Positions 23,654-33,600 are shown, numbered from the stretch's first letter. The stretch is DNA of 39,786 bases from Gordonia sp. OPL2 (GCF_003797825.1 NZ_RKME01000041.1:1-39786), one strand, 5' to 3'. Numbers and translations are program-made. The notes: a model not told the origin generated them from the letters alone.

Positions 23654-25171
23654 TCAGCTCATTGTCTTTCGCAGTTCCCGCTTCAGGATCTTGCCGGCTC
23701 CCGACATCGGGAAGGTTTCCACGATCTCCAGGCTGCGCGGCACTTTGTAGCCGGCGATGTCGGCCTTGCTGTGTTGGCGGAGTTCGTCGAGAGACAACGC
23801 GGCACCGGGTTTGAGGGACACCACGGCGTGCACGCGCTCCCCCCATCTGTCGTCGGGAACACCGATCACGGCGCACTGCAGCACCGACGGATGTTTGGCG
23901 ACGACGTTCTCCACCTCGATCGAGTAGACGTTCTCGCCGCCGGAGATGATCATGTCCTTGAGACGGTCCGCGACGAAGACGTAGCCGGCATCGTCCATGA
24001 TTCCGCCGTCGCCGGTGTGCATCCAGCCGTCACGAAGGGCGGCCGCGGTCTCCTCCGGCTTCTTCCAGTATCCGAGCATCACATGCTCGCCCGACACCAC
24101 GATCTCTCCGAACTCTCCCCGCGCTGCCTCGGACCCATCAAGGTCGACGATCTTCACGAGTGACTGGGGTGCGGCTTGACCAGCCGAGCGGCGACGCACC
24201 GGATCACGGTGATCCTCGTCTGTCAGCATCGTCGCGACCGGTGACAGTTCGGTCATGCCGTACGCCTGCAGGAACCTGGCGGCCGGGAAGGCGCCACGAG
24301 CGCGTTCGAGGAGAGCCTCGGAGATCGGCGACGCCCCGTACATGAGGACCTGCAGTCCGGAGAGGTCGAAGTCCTTCAACCGTGGATGATCGACGGTCAT
24401 CTGGATCATGGTGGGAACCAACAGAACATCGGTGACCCCTTGCTCCGCGATGGCCGTCATCGTGGCAACCGGATCGAAGCCCGGGATGATCACGTGCGTA
24501 CCGCCGAGCAGCATGTGCCCGATCGTGGAGGCCAGGTCCGCGAGGTGAAACATCGGAGCGACATGCAGCACCCGCCCTCTCGTCGACCACGCGCCGCTGG
24601 CCGCCGAACCCATGGCCGACGCGAAGAGGTTCCGATGGCTGAGCATGACCCCTTTGGGAAAGCCCGTCGTGCCACCTGTGTAGAAGATCCCGGCCAGCTC
24701 GTCACCGCCACGTCTCGCGTCCGGTATCGGACCAGATGACGCGACCTGCTCATACGGCACCATGCCTACGGGGGTGTCACTGTCGCCGCAGTGGATGAGC
24801 GTGGACAACTCCGGGCACTGCTCTCGGAGCGCACCGGCCAACTCGCTGAACGTGTCGTCCACGACGAGGGTTCGGACGTCGGCTTCGACCAGCGAGTAGG
24901 CGATCTCCTTGACGCTCCAGCGGGTGTTGACCGGCACCACGACTGCATCGGCCCATGCCACCGCCAGAATCGTGTGGAGATAGCGGTCGGAGTTCAGCGC
25001 GAGAATGGCGACACGATCTCCGGATTCGACGCCGAGTCCACGGAGGCCACCGGCGAGAGATGCCACTTCCGAGCGCAACTCCCCGAAGGTGAATCTCCGG
25101 TCACCGCAGATGGTGGCAAGGGCATCGGGTTGGAGTTGGGCGTTGCGGTGGAGCGGCTGGGTGAGATACAT
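23654..25171 (-). CDS. Acyl-CoA ligase (AMP-forming, FadD type)
   Basis: 505 residues from the ATG at 25171 with GAGGAG upstream. The adenylate-forming motifs are all present: the phosphate loop FYTGGTTGFPKGVMLSHRN, A5 YGMTELSP, the A7 HTGDGGIMDDAGY, hinge A8 DRLKDMIISGGENVYSIEVE and the catalytic Lys in GAGKILKRELR. The enzyme activates a carboxylic acid to its CoA thioester in the cytoplasm. At about 500 residues it is of the medium-chain/aromatic or side-chain acid type rather than the longer 600-residue FadD. It is the last gene of the thiolase to ligase operon, 44 bp after the dehydrogenase, and probably performs the entry step. Acid substrate unknown. Confidence 0.93.
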   Translation of the reverse strand: MYLTQPLHRNAQLQPDALATICGDRRFTFGELRSEVASLAGGLRGLGVESGDRVAILALNSDRYLHTILAVAWADAVVVPVNTRWSVKEIAYSLVEADVRTLVVDDTFSELAGALREQCPELSTLIHCGDSDTPVGMVPYEQVASSGPIPDARRGGDELAGIFYTGGTTGFPKGVMLSHRNLFASAMGSAASGAWSTRGRVLHVAPMFHLADLASTIGHMLLGGTHVIIPGFDPVATMTAIAEQGVTDVLLVPTMIQMTVDHPRLKDFDLSGLQVLMYGASPISEALLERARGAFPAARFLQAYGMTELSPVATMLTDEDHRDPVRRRSAGQAAPQSLVKIVDLDGSEAARGEFGEIVVSGEHVMLGYWKKPEETAAALRDGWMHTGDGGIMDDAGYVFVADRLKDMIISGGENVYSIEVENVVAKHPSVLQCAVIGVPDDRWGERVHAVVSLKPGAALSLDELRQHSKADIAGYKVPRSLEIVETFPMSGAGKILKRELRKTMS

Positions 25172-25215
25172 GAGGGCTCCTCAAAGCCTGGGAATCGGGT
25201 GCAGTCCTGGGTGGG

Positions 25216-26370
25216 TCACAAGGCGCGAGCGATGAGATCCTTCATGACCTCATTGGAGCCGCCGTAGATCTTCTGCACGCGCGCATCGGCGTACATGCGT
25301 GCGATCGGATACTCGCGCATGTAGCCGTAGCCTCCGAAGAGTTGGACGCATCGGTCGACGATCCGGCACTGCTGCTCGGTGAGCCACCACTTCGCCATCG
25401 CCGCGGTCGTGGTGTCGAGTGCGCCGGTCAGGTGGCGCTCGATGCAGGAGTCGATGAACACCCGACATGCGTGGGCGAGGGTCTCGCATTCCGCGAGCAC
25501 GAACTTGGTGTTCTGGAAGTCGAAGATCGTCTGACCGAACGCGTTGCGCGACTTGGTATACGCGACGGTTTCGGCGATGGCCACCTCCATGGTCGCGACT
25601 GCCGACACTCCGATGATCAGACGTTCCTGCGCCAGCTGCGTCATCAGCTGACCGAAACCCCGCCCTTCCTCGCCGCCGAGCAGGTTCTCCGCCGGTACGC
25701 GGACATCGGCGAAGGACAGTTCGGAGGTGTCGGCGGCCTGCTGACCTACCTTGTCGAGGATCCGACCGCGGGTGAATCCGGCAGCGTGAGCGGTTTCCAC
25801 GACGACCAATGACACGCCCTTGGCCCCGGCCGATGGGTCGGTCTTGGCCACGACGACGATCAGATCTGCCTGGGACCCGTTGGAGATGAACGTCTTCGAT
25901 CCGTTGACGACGTAGTGGTCATTGTCGCGGATCGCCGTCGTCGAGATGTTCTTCAGATCTGATCCGGCACCCGGTTCGGTCATCGCCACCGCCGCAATGA
26001 TTTCGCCGGATGCCATACGCGGCAACCAGCGTCGACGTTGCTCCTCGGTGCCGTAGGCCAGGATGTAGTGCGCGACGATTCCGCTGTGCACAGCGTTGCC
26101 GAACCCGGTGTCGAGGGCGCGGGCCTGCGCTTCGAGCACGGCGAGATCGTGGGCGAACGTCCCTCCACCCCCGCCGTACTCCTCCGGGATGGAGCAGCAG
26201 AGCAGTCCGATGTCCCCGGCTTTGGTCCAGACGTCGCGATCGACGAAGTGCTGCTGTTCGAATCGCTCCCGGTGGGGGATGATCTCGCGGGCGAAGAACT
26301 TGTCGGCGAGTTCCCCGAGAGCCGTTGTCTCCTCGTCGCGCCAAGGTGAGCGGTAGGTGATGGAGGGCAT
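25216..26370 (-). CDS. Acyl-CoA dehydrogenase, long-chain (ACADL) type
   Basis: 384 residues from the ATG at 26370. The FAD/substrate motif is AAVAMTEPGAGSDL and the C-terminal QLFGGYGYMREYPIARMYAD is typical. The position that holds the catalytic Glu of short and medium-chain enzymes (YEGT) is Gly here (KIYGGSNEVMKD). As in long-chain and isovaleryl enzymes, a Glu is instead found in the earlier helix (LAQERLIIG), aligned with Glu261 of the long-chain type. The enzyme should thus be active and oxidise an acyl-CoA to the 2-enoyl-CoA, passing electrons to ETF. It lies 10 bp after the SDR gene in the operon and provides the first beta-oxidation step. Confidence 0.93.
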   Translation of the reverse strand: MPSITYRSPWRDEETTALGELADKFFAREIIPHRERFEQQHFVDRDVWTKAGDIGLLCCSIPEEYGGGGGTFAHDLAVLEAQARALDTGFGNAVHSGIVAHYILAYGTEEQRRRWLPRMASGEIIAAVAMTEPGAGSDLKNISTTAIRDNDHYVVNGSKTFISNGSQADLIVVVAKTDPSAGAKGVSLVVVETAHAAGFTRGRILDKVGQQAADTSELSFADVRVPAENLLGGEEGRGFGQLMTQLAQERLIIGVSAVATMEVAIAETVAYTKSRNAFGQTIFDFQNTKFVLAECETLAHACRVFIDSCIERHLTGALDTTTAAMAKWWLTEQQCRIVDRCVQLFGGYGYMREYPIARMYADARVQKIYGGSNEVMKDLIARAL

Positions 26371-26380
26371 CCGCGTCGTC

Positions 26381-27208
26381 CTAGCCCTCGTAACCGCCGC
26401 CGGTGACCATGATCTGGCCACTGACGTAGTCGGCTTCGGGGTAGGTGAGCATCACGACGGACCCGGCGGCCTCATCAGGTGTGCCCGGCCGGCCGAGCGG
26501 GATCGTCTGCTTCATCGCCTCCAGCAGATGAGGGTTCACGCCGACCTTGATCTCGCGGCCCTCGATGTCGATCGAGGAGTTGCCGTCGGCAGCCACCTCG
26601 GTCAGACGGGTCTCGATGAATCCGAACGCGACTGCGTTGACATTGACGTTGTACCGGCCCCACTCCTTGGCGAGGGTGCGCGTCATGCCGATGATCCCCG
26701 ACTTGGCCGAGGAGTAGTTGACCTGGCCGGCGTTGCCGTAGAGCCCGGCGATCGACGAGATGTTGACGACCTTGCGCTGCAGCCGGATGCCGGATTCCCT
26801 CTCCGCCTTGGCGGCCTTGCTGATGACCGGCTGCGCGGCCCGCAGGATACGGAACGGGGCCTTGAGGTGAACGTCGAGGATGGCGTCCCACTGGTCGTCG
26901 CCCATCTTCTGGATGACGGTGTCCCAGGTGTAACCCGCGTTGTTGATGACGATATCGAGGCCGCCGAACTCACCGGTGGCCGTGCCGACGAAGCGCTCGC
27001 CGAAGTCGGGGGTGGTGACGTTGCCGGCACAGATCACGGCATTGCCTCCGGCCGCGGTGATCTCGTCGACGACCGCCTGGGCCGGGTCCGTGTCGAGATC
27101 GTTGACAACGACGTTGGCACCTTCGGCAGCCAGTTTCAGGGCGATGGACCGACCGATGCCGCGGCCCGAACCGCTGACGATCGCGGTTTTTCCGTCGAGT
27201 TTTGCCAT
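26381..27208 (-). CDS. SDR-family 3-hydroxyacyl-CoA dehydrogenase-like
   Basis: 275 residues from the ATG at 27208. Motifs: GSGRGIGRS for NAD(P) binding with a following acidic NDLDTD (favouring NAD), NNAGYTWD, catalytic Ser in NISSIAG, and Tyr/Lys in VNYSSAK. A long insertion between the Ser strand and the preceding helix (AAKAERESGIRLQRK) and a C-terminal loop region (GREIKVGVNPHLLEAM) are typical of the mycobacterial SDRs found in lipid and steroid gene sets. In the operon context it would oxidise the 3-hydroxyacyl-CoA made by the MaoC pair. Exact substrate not predicted. Confidence 0.9.
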   Translation of the reverse strand: MAKLDGKTAIVSGSGRGIGRSIALKLAAEGANVVVNDLDTDPAQAVVDEITAAGGNAVICAGNVTTPDFGERFVGTATGEFGGLDIVINNAGYTWDTVIQKMGDDQWDAILDVHLKAPFRILRAAQPVISKAAKAERESGIRLQRKVVNISSIAGLYGNAGQVNYSSAKSGIIGMTRTLAKEWGRYNVNVNAVAFGFIETRLTEVAADGNSSIDIEGREIKVGVNPHLLEAMKQTIPLGRPGTPDEAAGSVVMLTYPEADYVSGQIMVTGGGYEG

Positions 27209-27265
27209 GATGATTCGTGTTCCTTTGTGTATGAGGGATTGTCGGGTGTCAGATCAGGTCGACGT

Positions 27266-27676
27266 TCATTCGAGGGCGACCGTTGCCTCGCCGAGAAGGG
27301 TGGCCGTCCCGTCGGCCAGGGTCACCGACAGTTCGAGCGTGGCAAGCCGTTCCCCGTTGACGTCGTCGATCGAGGTGACGGAGGCAGTGCAGGTGGGTTG
27401 CCCGTGCACGGGGGTGATCGCTGCGAACCGGACCTTGTACGACCGGAGCTGCCGCTGCGGAATCAGATCGGTGAGTAGGCGGGCGAGGTAGGCCATCGAC
27501 AGCATGCCGTGGGCGAACACATCGTCGAGGCCGGCGCTCTTCGCGACGTCGAGGTCGACGTGGATCGGATTGTGGTCGCCGGAAGCGCCCGCGAACAGCG
27601 CCAGCGTCGTCCGGGAGATGGGATCGATCTCCAGCGCGGGCAGGTCGGCTCCGACGTCCAGTGTGGGGGCGGTCAT
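27266..27676 (-). CDS. MaoC-family enoyl-CoA hydratase, catalytic subunit
   Basis: 136 residues, one hot-dog domain, from the ATG at 27676. It carries the complete hydratase-2 motif ALFAGASGDHNPIHVDLDVAKS, with the Asp and His that activate water. Its start overlaps the stop of the next MaoC-fold gene (ATGA, 27673-27676). In size and pairing it resembles HadB/HadA and ChsH1/ChsH2 heterodimers, in which only one chain is catalytic. It should add water to the enoyl-CoA produced by the dehydrogenase. A 57-bp gap separates it from the SDR gene. Confidence 0.92.
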   Translation of the reverse strand: MTAPTLDVGADLPALEIDPISRTTLALFAGASGDHNPIHVDLDVAKSAGLDDVFAHGMLSMAYLARLLTDLIPQRQLRSYKVRFAAITPVHGQPTCTASVTSIDDVNGERLATLELSVTLADGTATLLGEATVALE

Positions 27677-28137
27677 TGCCCGTCCTTTCCAAACTCGTTC
27701 TGCACCACAGTGGTGCCACGTAGCACTGCGACGGTCACGCCGTCCTGATTGGTCACGGTGGTGTCCTTGACGATGAAGTCGAGCAGGCCGCCCTTCTTGT
27801 CGAACATGTCGGCGATGCGACTCGTCGCGGTCAGTTCGTCACCGGCGTAGGCCATCTGGCGGTAGTCGAACTGCTGTTCGCCGTGGAGTACCCTGCGCAG
27901 GTCGACGCCGAGTTCGGCGAGGAACGCGAACGGATTCGGCGCCTCGAGTTCGATTCCGAACATGAATGTCGGCGGTACCGGCAGGTCCCGGTGGCCTGCC
28001 TGCTTCGCGGCGTCCAGGTCGGTGTAGACGGGATCGTGTTGGCCGGTGGCCTCGGCGAAGGCGCACAGCCGACTGCGGGTGATCAGCAGTGAGACCGGCT
28101 CGAACTCGCGGCCCATCGCGGTGGTGTCGAGACTCAT
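27673..28137 (-). CDS. MaoC-fold partner subunit lacking the hydratase motif
   Basis: 154 residues from the ATG at 28137, which overlaps the thiolase stop (ATGA, 28134-28137). It is a hot-dog domain of the HadA / FAS1-like dehydratase N-domain type (LCAFAEATGQHDPVYTDLDA, then VPPTFMFGIEL). At the place where the catalytic subunit has G-D-H-N-P-I-H, this chain has G-Q-H-D-P-V-Y, so both catalytic Asp and His are lost. It is therefore likely a binding or structural subunit that shapes the acyl pocket of a heterodimer with the 27266-27676 protein. Translational coupling supports equal production. Confidence 0.88.
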   Translation of the reverse strand: MSLDTTAMGREFEPVSLLITRSRLCAFAEATGQHDPVYTDLDAAKQAGHRDLPVPPTFMFGIELEAPNPFAFLAELGVDLRRVLHGEQQFDYRQMAYAGDELTATSRIADMFDKKGGLLDFIVKDTTVTNQDGVTVAVLRGTTVVQNEFGKDGQ

Positions 28138-29327
28138 CGGGCGTCCACCTTCTGGTACAGGGTGACGACACAGGCACCACCGAGTCCGAGGTTGTGTTGC
28201 AAAGCGAGGTTCACGCCGTCGACCTGGCGTGCGTCGGCCTGCCCACGGAGTTGCCAGACGAGTTCGGCGCACTGCGCAAGTCCGGTGGCACCGAGCGGAT
28301 GCCCCTTGGACAGCAGACCTCCGGACGGGTTGGTGACCACGCGCCCGCCGTAGGTGTTGTCGCCGTCGCGGATGAACTTCTCGGCCGTGCCGGTCGGGGT
28401 GAGCCCGAGCGCCTCGTACGTGAGGAACTCGTTGGTGGTGAAGCAGTCGTGCAATTCGACGACGTGGATGTCCTCGGGTCCGATGCCGGCCGCCTCGTAG
28501 ACATTGTTCGCGGCGGCCGCGGCCATGTCGTACCCGATCACCTGACGCATGTCCCGTGACTCGAAAGTACTTGCAGTGTCGGTGGTCAGGCTCTGCGCAC
28601 GGACGATGACATCGGCATTGACGCCGTGCTTCGCGGCGAACTCAGGCGTGCAGATCACCGCGGCAGCCGCGCCACAGGTCGGCGGGCAGCACTGGAATCG
28701 GGTGAGTGGTCCATAGATCGTCGGCGATCCGAGGACCTGCTCGACGGTGAGCAGCTCACGGAAGACCGCATTCGGATTATTGGCCGCGTGCTTTCGCGCC
28801 TTCACCGAGATCTCCGCGAAGATCGCCGGGTCGATGCCGAACTCGTCGACGTATGCCTGGCCGGCACCACCGAAGAACTGGGCGGCCATCGGTGAACTCG
28901 GGTCGGTGCCCTGCAACTCGTCACGAAGGCTCTCCTGCCGGGCCATCGGGCTGGGCCGATCGCTGTACACCGAGCCCAGCGCGCCGGGCACCATCTGCTC
29001 GAAGCCGAGCGCAAGAGCACATTCGACGACGCCGTTCTCGACGGCCTGCCGAGCCAGCCACAGCGCGGACGACCCGGTGGAGCAGTTGTTGTTCACATTG
29101 ACGATCGGGATGCCGGTCTGGCCGAGACCGTAGAGCGCAGCTTGTCCCGATGTTGAGTCGCCGTATACATAGCCGACGTATGCCTGCTCCACGAGCGTGT
29201 AGTCGATGCCTGCGTCGACCAACGCAGCCGCGGCCGCGGACTCCCCCATGTCGGCATATGTCCCGCTTCGACCGGGTTTGGTGAACGGGATCATCCCGAC
29301 GCCCGCAACATGCACCGTATTGGTCAT
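28134..29327 (-). CDS. SCP2/Ltp-type thiolase (lipid-transfer protein family)
   Basis: 397 residues from the ATG at 29327 with GAGAGG upstream. Catalytic elements of the SCP-x branch: NVNNNCSTGSSAL with the nucleophilic Cys, VELHDCFTTNEFL, PSGGLLSKGHPLGATGLAQ with the His, and HNLGLGGACVV with the second Cys. Enzymes of this branch cleave 3-oxoacyl-CoA, often with branched or steroid side chains; some members instead need a DUF35 partner to catalyse retro-aldol cleavage, but no DUF35 gene is seen here. It is the first gene of the operon and its last codon overlaps the next gene. The final beta-oxidation step is its likely role. Confidence 0.92.
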   Translation of the reverse strand: MTNTVHVAGVGMIPFTKPGRSGTYADMGESAAAAALVDAGIDYTLVEQAYVGYVYGDSTSGQAALYGLGQTGIPIVNVNNNCSTGSSALWLARQAVENGVVECALALGFEQMVPGALGSVYSDRPSPMARQESLRDELQGTDPSSPMAAQFFGGAGQAYVDEFGIDPAIFAEISVKARKHAANNPNAVFRELLTVEQVLGSPTIYGPLTRFQCCPPTCGAAAAVICTPEFAAKHGVNADVIVRAQSLTTDTASTFESRDMRQVIGYDMAAAAANNVYEAAGIGPEDIHVVELHDCFTTNEFLTYEALGLTPTGTAEKFIRDGDNTYGGRVVTNPSGGLLSKGHPLGATGLAQCAELVWQLRGQADARQVDGVNLALQHNLGLGGACVVTLYQKVDAR

Positions 29328-29424
29328 TGCACATCCTCTCCACTTGAGTGATGCCAGTCACCTTAACGTATATTTACTTCAGACGGCAAGGGTTGCCCCT
29401 GCCCAACCGATCGATAGGAAGTGG
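29328..29424 (-). promoter_or_regulatory. Promoter region of the beta-oxidation operon
   Basis: The 97-bp gap between the TetR-tandem stop and the thiolase start is more AT-rich than its surroundings around 29362-29382. It holds GGTTG-N8-CAACC (29391-29408) and GTGA-N6-TCAC (minus strand, about 29370-29350), both possible operators. The hexamer GTTAAG (minus strand, 29367-29362) also occurs upstream of the regulator gene at 30609-30614. No strong -35/-10 pair can be fixed. Confidence 0.4.
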
Positions 29425-30576
29425 TCAGTCAGAGAAGAGGACGGCTAGGGCCATGGCAGTCATGTCCTCGGCCAACGACCCGTTCACCTGCAGGTGCTCG
29501 AGTCGGGCAAGCGTGTGGACGACACTCAGAGCGGTGTGCACCAGGATGCGCGCCGAGGCCGTGTCCAGGTGGGGGCGGATTGCCTGCAGCAGGGCGGTCC
29601 ATTCGGCGACGTACTCACGTTGCCGCGCGTGTCCGTCCGCCGACAGCGTGCGTTGCTCGGTCAGCAGCAATGACGTGAGAATCGTCTTGTCCAAGGCCAA
29701 TTCGACGTATCCGTACGCAAGGTCGGCGAGCGCGCCGGCCGGTTCCGAGTTCTCGCGCAGCACTCGATGCAAGAGCAGGAACAGCGCACTGGTGCCCCGT
29801 TCCACGGCGACCTGCAGCAGTGCGGACTTGCTTTCAAAGTAGCTGTACAGGTTCGGTCCGGACACCCCGGCGGCCGCGCCGATGTCGTCGAGGCCGGTTC
29901 CTTCGTAGCCGTTCTCGCCGAACAGCACGATCGCGTGTCCGAGCAGGGCCTCCCGCTTCGAGGCGGGCTGTAGGACCGACGGCGCACGGTCCTGCGGTTC
30001 GGTCGGTGGACCGAGCTCGGCGGCGCACAGCCGTACTGCCGCACGGGTCATGAGCTCGACGTACTCGGGGTTCCCGATGCGGGTCGTGTGTGTCCCGGGA
30101 CTCGCCAGGATCGCCTGCACTCCCCACGCGAGTTCCTCGGCCTGAAGATCCGGAAGCGCTGGACGGTGCGCCCTGATCAGATCGCGGTACTCCCGGTTGG
30201 TGGCGTACAGACGCCTCTGTAGTTCATCGCGACGTTCCTCTGGCAGGTTGCGTGCTTCCCGCCACCACAGCACACCGACGTCACGGTGAGCGACGGCATG
30301 CTCGCAGCTCTCGGCCAGGGCGTGGTCGAGTGTGACGGTGGACCCGAAGGCGGGTGCGACCTCGGCAAAGCTCTGCTCGATGACCGCACCGAGCAGCACC
30401 GACTTGTTGGCGAAATGCCGGTAGAGCGCACCCGCGGTGATGCCCACGCGATCCGCGATCATCGCCATCGACACGTTCGGATATCCGACCTCGACGATCA
30501 GCGTGCGCGCCGCGTCGAGGATCTGCTCCTTGCGGTTCTTCGGTCGGCGCCGGACCGTGGACAGCTTGGTGGTCAT
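29425..30576 (-). CDS. Tandem TetR regulator (two TetR domains, Mce3R-like)
   Basis: 383 residues from the ATG at 30576 with GAGGTG upstream, twice the usual TetR length. Residues about 14-60 are one TetR helix-turn-helix (ILDAARTLIVEVGYPNVSMA; GITAGALYRHFANKSVLL). Residues about 205-250 are a second (AIVLFGENGYEGTGLDDIGA; VSGPNLYSYFESKSALLQ). Each is followed by a helical ligand-binding region. This is the layout of Mce3R from Mycobacterium tuberculosis, a single-chain repressor of lipid-metabolism genes. Here it lies directly upstream of, and on the same strand as, the thiolase to ligase operon, so it is the likely controller. One chain could bind one palindrome or even an asymmetric site. 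Confidence 0.88.
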   Translation of the reverse strand: MTTKLSTVRRRPKNRKEQILDAARTLIVEVGYPNVSMAMIADRVGITAGALYRHFANKSVLLGAVIEQSFAEVAPAFGSTVTLDHALAESCEHAVAHRDVGVLWWREARNLPEERRDELQRRLYATNREYRDLIRAHRPALPDLQAEELAWGVQAILASPGTHTTRIGNPEYVELMTRAAVRLCAAELGPPTEPQDRAPSVLQPASKREALLGHAIVLFGENGYEGTGLDDIGAAAGVSGPNLYSYFESKSALLQVAVERGTSALFLLLHRVLRENSEPAGALADLAYGYVELALDKTILTSLLLTEQRTLSADGHARQREYVAEWTALLQAIRPHLDTASARILVHTALSVVHTLARLEHLQVNGSLAEDMTAMALAVLFSD

Positions 30577-30600
30577 GAGCACCTCACGCGCGATTGATGT

Positions 30601-30620
30601 GAACGACGGTTAAGCCTAAC
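30601..30620. promoter_or_regulatory. Possible operator upstream of the tandem TetR gene
   Basis: GTTA-AGCC-TAAC at 30609-30620 is a short dyad in the 55-bp gap between the helicase stop and the regulator start. It contains GTTAAG, also found in the operon promoter. The evidence is weak because the arms are only 4 bp. Confidence 0.3.
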
Positions 30621-30631
30621 AACGACTCCGT

Positions 30632-33600
30632 TCAGAGATCCCCGATCATCGCCCGCACATCGTCGGGGGTGAGGCCCGCACCGAAGAGGTCACCCTCGTC
30701 GACGACGGCATCGAACAGCGCACGCTTCTTCGCTTGCAGCGCCACGACGTTCTCCTCGATGGTTCCCTTGGACACCAGGCGATACACGGTGACGGGACGG
30801 GTCTGGCCGATGCGATGCGTCCGGTCGACGGCCTGCGCCTCGGCGGCGGGATTCCACCAGGGATCGCAGACGAAGCAGTAGTCGGCCTCAGTGAGATTGA
30901 GGCCGAAACCGCCTGCCTTGAGGCTGATCAGGAAGACTTTCGAGGTGCCGCCGGTGAATTCGTCGATGGCGGTCTTGCGCTGCGACGCCGACATCGAGCC
31001 GTCGAGGTAGCTGTGGGCGATGCCGAGTTCGACCAGTCGTTCGCGGACGAGCCCGAGGAAGCCGGTGAACTGGCTGAACACCAGCGCGGCGTGACCTTCC
31101 GCGATGAGTTCGGGCAACTGCTCGGCGAGGTAGTCGATCTTGGCGGACGCCACGGCGAGGTGGTCGTCGTCGATCAGCCCGGCGTGCAGACTCAGTTGGC
31201 GGAGTTTGGTCAGTGAGGTGAAGATGGCGAACCGGTTGTCCTCCCAGTCGCCGAGCAGACCGAGGACCTTCTGCCGCTCGCGGTTCAGATGGGTCTGGTA
31301 GATCCGTTCATGCTTCACGCCGAGCTCGATCGCCAGGACCTGCTCCTGCTTGACGGGGAGGTCGGATACGACCTGATCCTTGGTCCGCCGCAACATGACC
31401 GGCCGAATACGTCGGCGCAGCTCGGCCAACCGTTCCGGATGCTGTCCGCTCTCTATGGGTTTGCGGTAATAGTCGGCAAAGACCTTCGGCGACGGATACA
31501 ACCCGGGGGCCGTCAGCGACAGCAGCGACCACAGCTCCATCAAGTTGTTCTCCATCGGTGTTCCGGTGATGGCGATCTTGATCTCGGCACCGAGCCTGCG
31601 TGCGCACTGATGGGTCTTGCTGTGGTGATTCTTCACGAACTGCGCCTCGTCGAAAATGATGCCTGTCCAGCGGATCTCGTTGATCGATTCGAATTGCAGC
31701 CGGAGCAGTGTGTACGAGGTGACGACGATCTGGGCGCCACCCACCCTCTCGCCGAACGGTATTCCGCTCTTGGCCTCGGTCGTGGTGACCGCGACCGCCT
31801 CCAGTCCGGGCACGAAGCGGTTCGCCTCGCTGACCCAGTTGGCGACAACGCTCGTCGGCGCCACGACCAGGAAGGCTCCGGTGGACACCTCCGTCGATGC
31901 CTCGGCGATGAGGGCGAGCGCCTGGACCGTCTTACCGAGACCCATGTCGTCGGCGAGGATGCCGCCGATGCGGTTCTGCCACAGGAATCTGAGCCAGTCG
32001 AGGCCGGCGGCCTGGTAGTCCCGGAGGTCGGCGTGCAGCCCGACCGGCGGTCCCGCGGGCGGCGGGACCGATGCCGTCGCGAGCTGCCGGATGCGCGAAT
32101 GCCACTGTGCCAGTTGCTCATCGACGGTACCGAGACCCAAGAGCTCGTCCCAGAGAGTGGCGTTGTAGGTGTTGCGCCGAATCAGGCCGTTCTCCACCTC
32201 GCCGAGGGCCTGGGCCTCGCGGAGCAAGTCGGCGAGGCGCTGCAGCTCCGGGGTCGTCAACGAGAAGTACGTCCCGTCGGGCAGGAGCAGGTGGGTGGCG
32301 CGGCTCGCGATGCCGCGGATGACATCGCCGAGCGGCACCCGATGCCCATCGACTTCCACGCCGATCCGCAGGTTGAGCCAGTCGTTGCCGACCGGCGACT
32401 CATCCTCGCCGATGACGATCTCGGGTTCGTTCTCCGTCGGCCGGAAATCGGCGGGCTCACCGATGACCTCGACGATGATGTCGTCGCCGAGTTCGGGTAC
32501 CAGCTCGCCCAGGAGTATCGCGGTGTCGAGCAGTGAGTAGGTGAAGGTTCGGCGCAGCAGCCCCGTGGTGGCGCTGCGCACGGCATCGGTGATGTCGGCG
32601 GCGACGACGGCATCGAGGTCGCGGTCGTCGGCTCGCAGTCCTGCGTGACGGCCCTGGGTGATGATGCGTCCGGCCTGCTGCTGCCACCGCGTGCACCGCT
32701 GTGCGACGAGTTCCATGGCGGGACGGGCGGATTTCCACGCCTGCGTCTCCGCGCTCGCGTCGCGGATGTTGTTGTCGGCCACACGATCATCGATGGTGAA
32801 GTCACGGGGCCGGCCGTTGACGAGGTAGCGGATCTCCCAGTTGACCATGGACGACTCTGCACCCACGCGGATGACGAGCAACGGCAGCGGGCCGTCGATG
32901 GTCGGATTCGGGAGGGCGTCGTCGTCGACGACCACCGGGAGCGTGGCCGCCAAGGACGGAAGGAGTTCGGTGGTGAACTCCTCGATCTCGTCGTCGGGCA
33001 CGACGATCCCGCCCTGGGTCACGAGCGACTCGAGCGCACCACGATTCGGTGGCGACTCGAACGGGCCCATCAGGAGGACACCGTCCTCGGTGACAGTGAA
33101 CGCACCATGAGGTCTGCCGTATCCGATCAGGCCGACCCGGGAGCCGTGCCACGCGTCGTGGTCCACCTGCATCTCCGGTGTGACGCGGACACCGCCGGAG
33201 CCGCGACTCACGTGAAACGAGACCCGCGACGACCTGAACAGTTCGACCGATGTTGCACCTGTCGTGTGGTGCGGGTGCAACGTCACCCCGGCGTCGCACG
33301 CCTGCTGGAGCAACTCCCAGATGTCGGGTGGTCCGAATGACAATTTGATCACGTTGCGGTCGCCCGGTGTGCCGGCGTCGCGGGCGGCCCGGACGACGGC
33401 CCGTACCGCACGGAGGTGTTCGGGATCGAACGCGCTCGCCTCGAAGGACGTCGACTGCCACAGTCTGCTGTGTTGTTCCGCGACCGATCCCCAGCTGATG
33501 CCGGTCCGCACCCAGGTACGGCGCACACCGAGGGTGACCAGCCGCAGCACCGGGCTGGGTTGAGGTTCGTAAGAGGTCGCCGTGGGAATCTCGACCTGGA

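Noticed and set aside
31289..32536. 415-codon plus-strand frame opposite the helicase
   Set aside because: Antisense to certain helicase motifs and lacks any domain.
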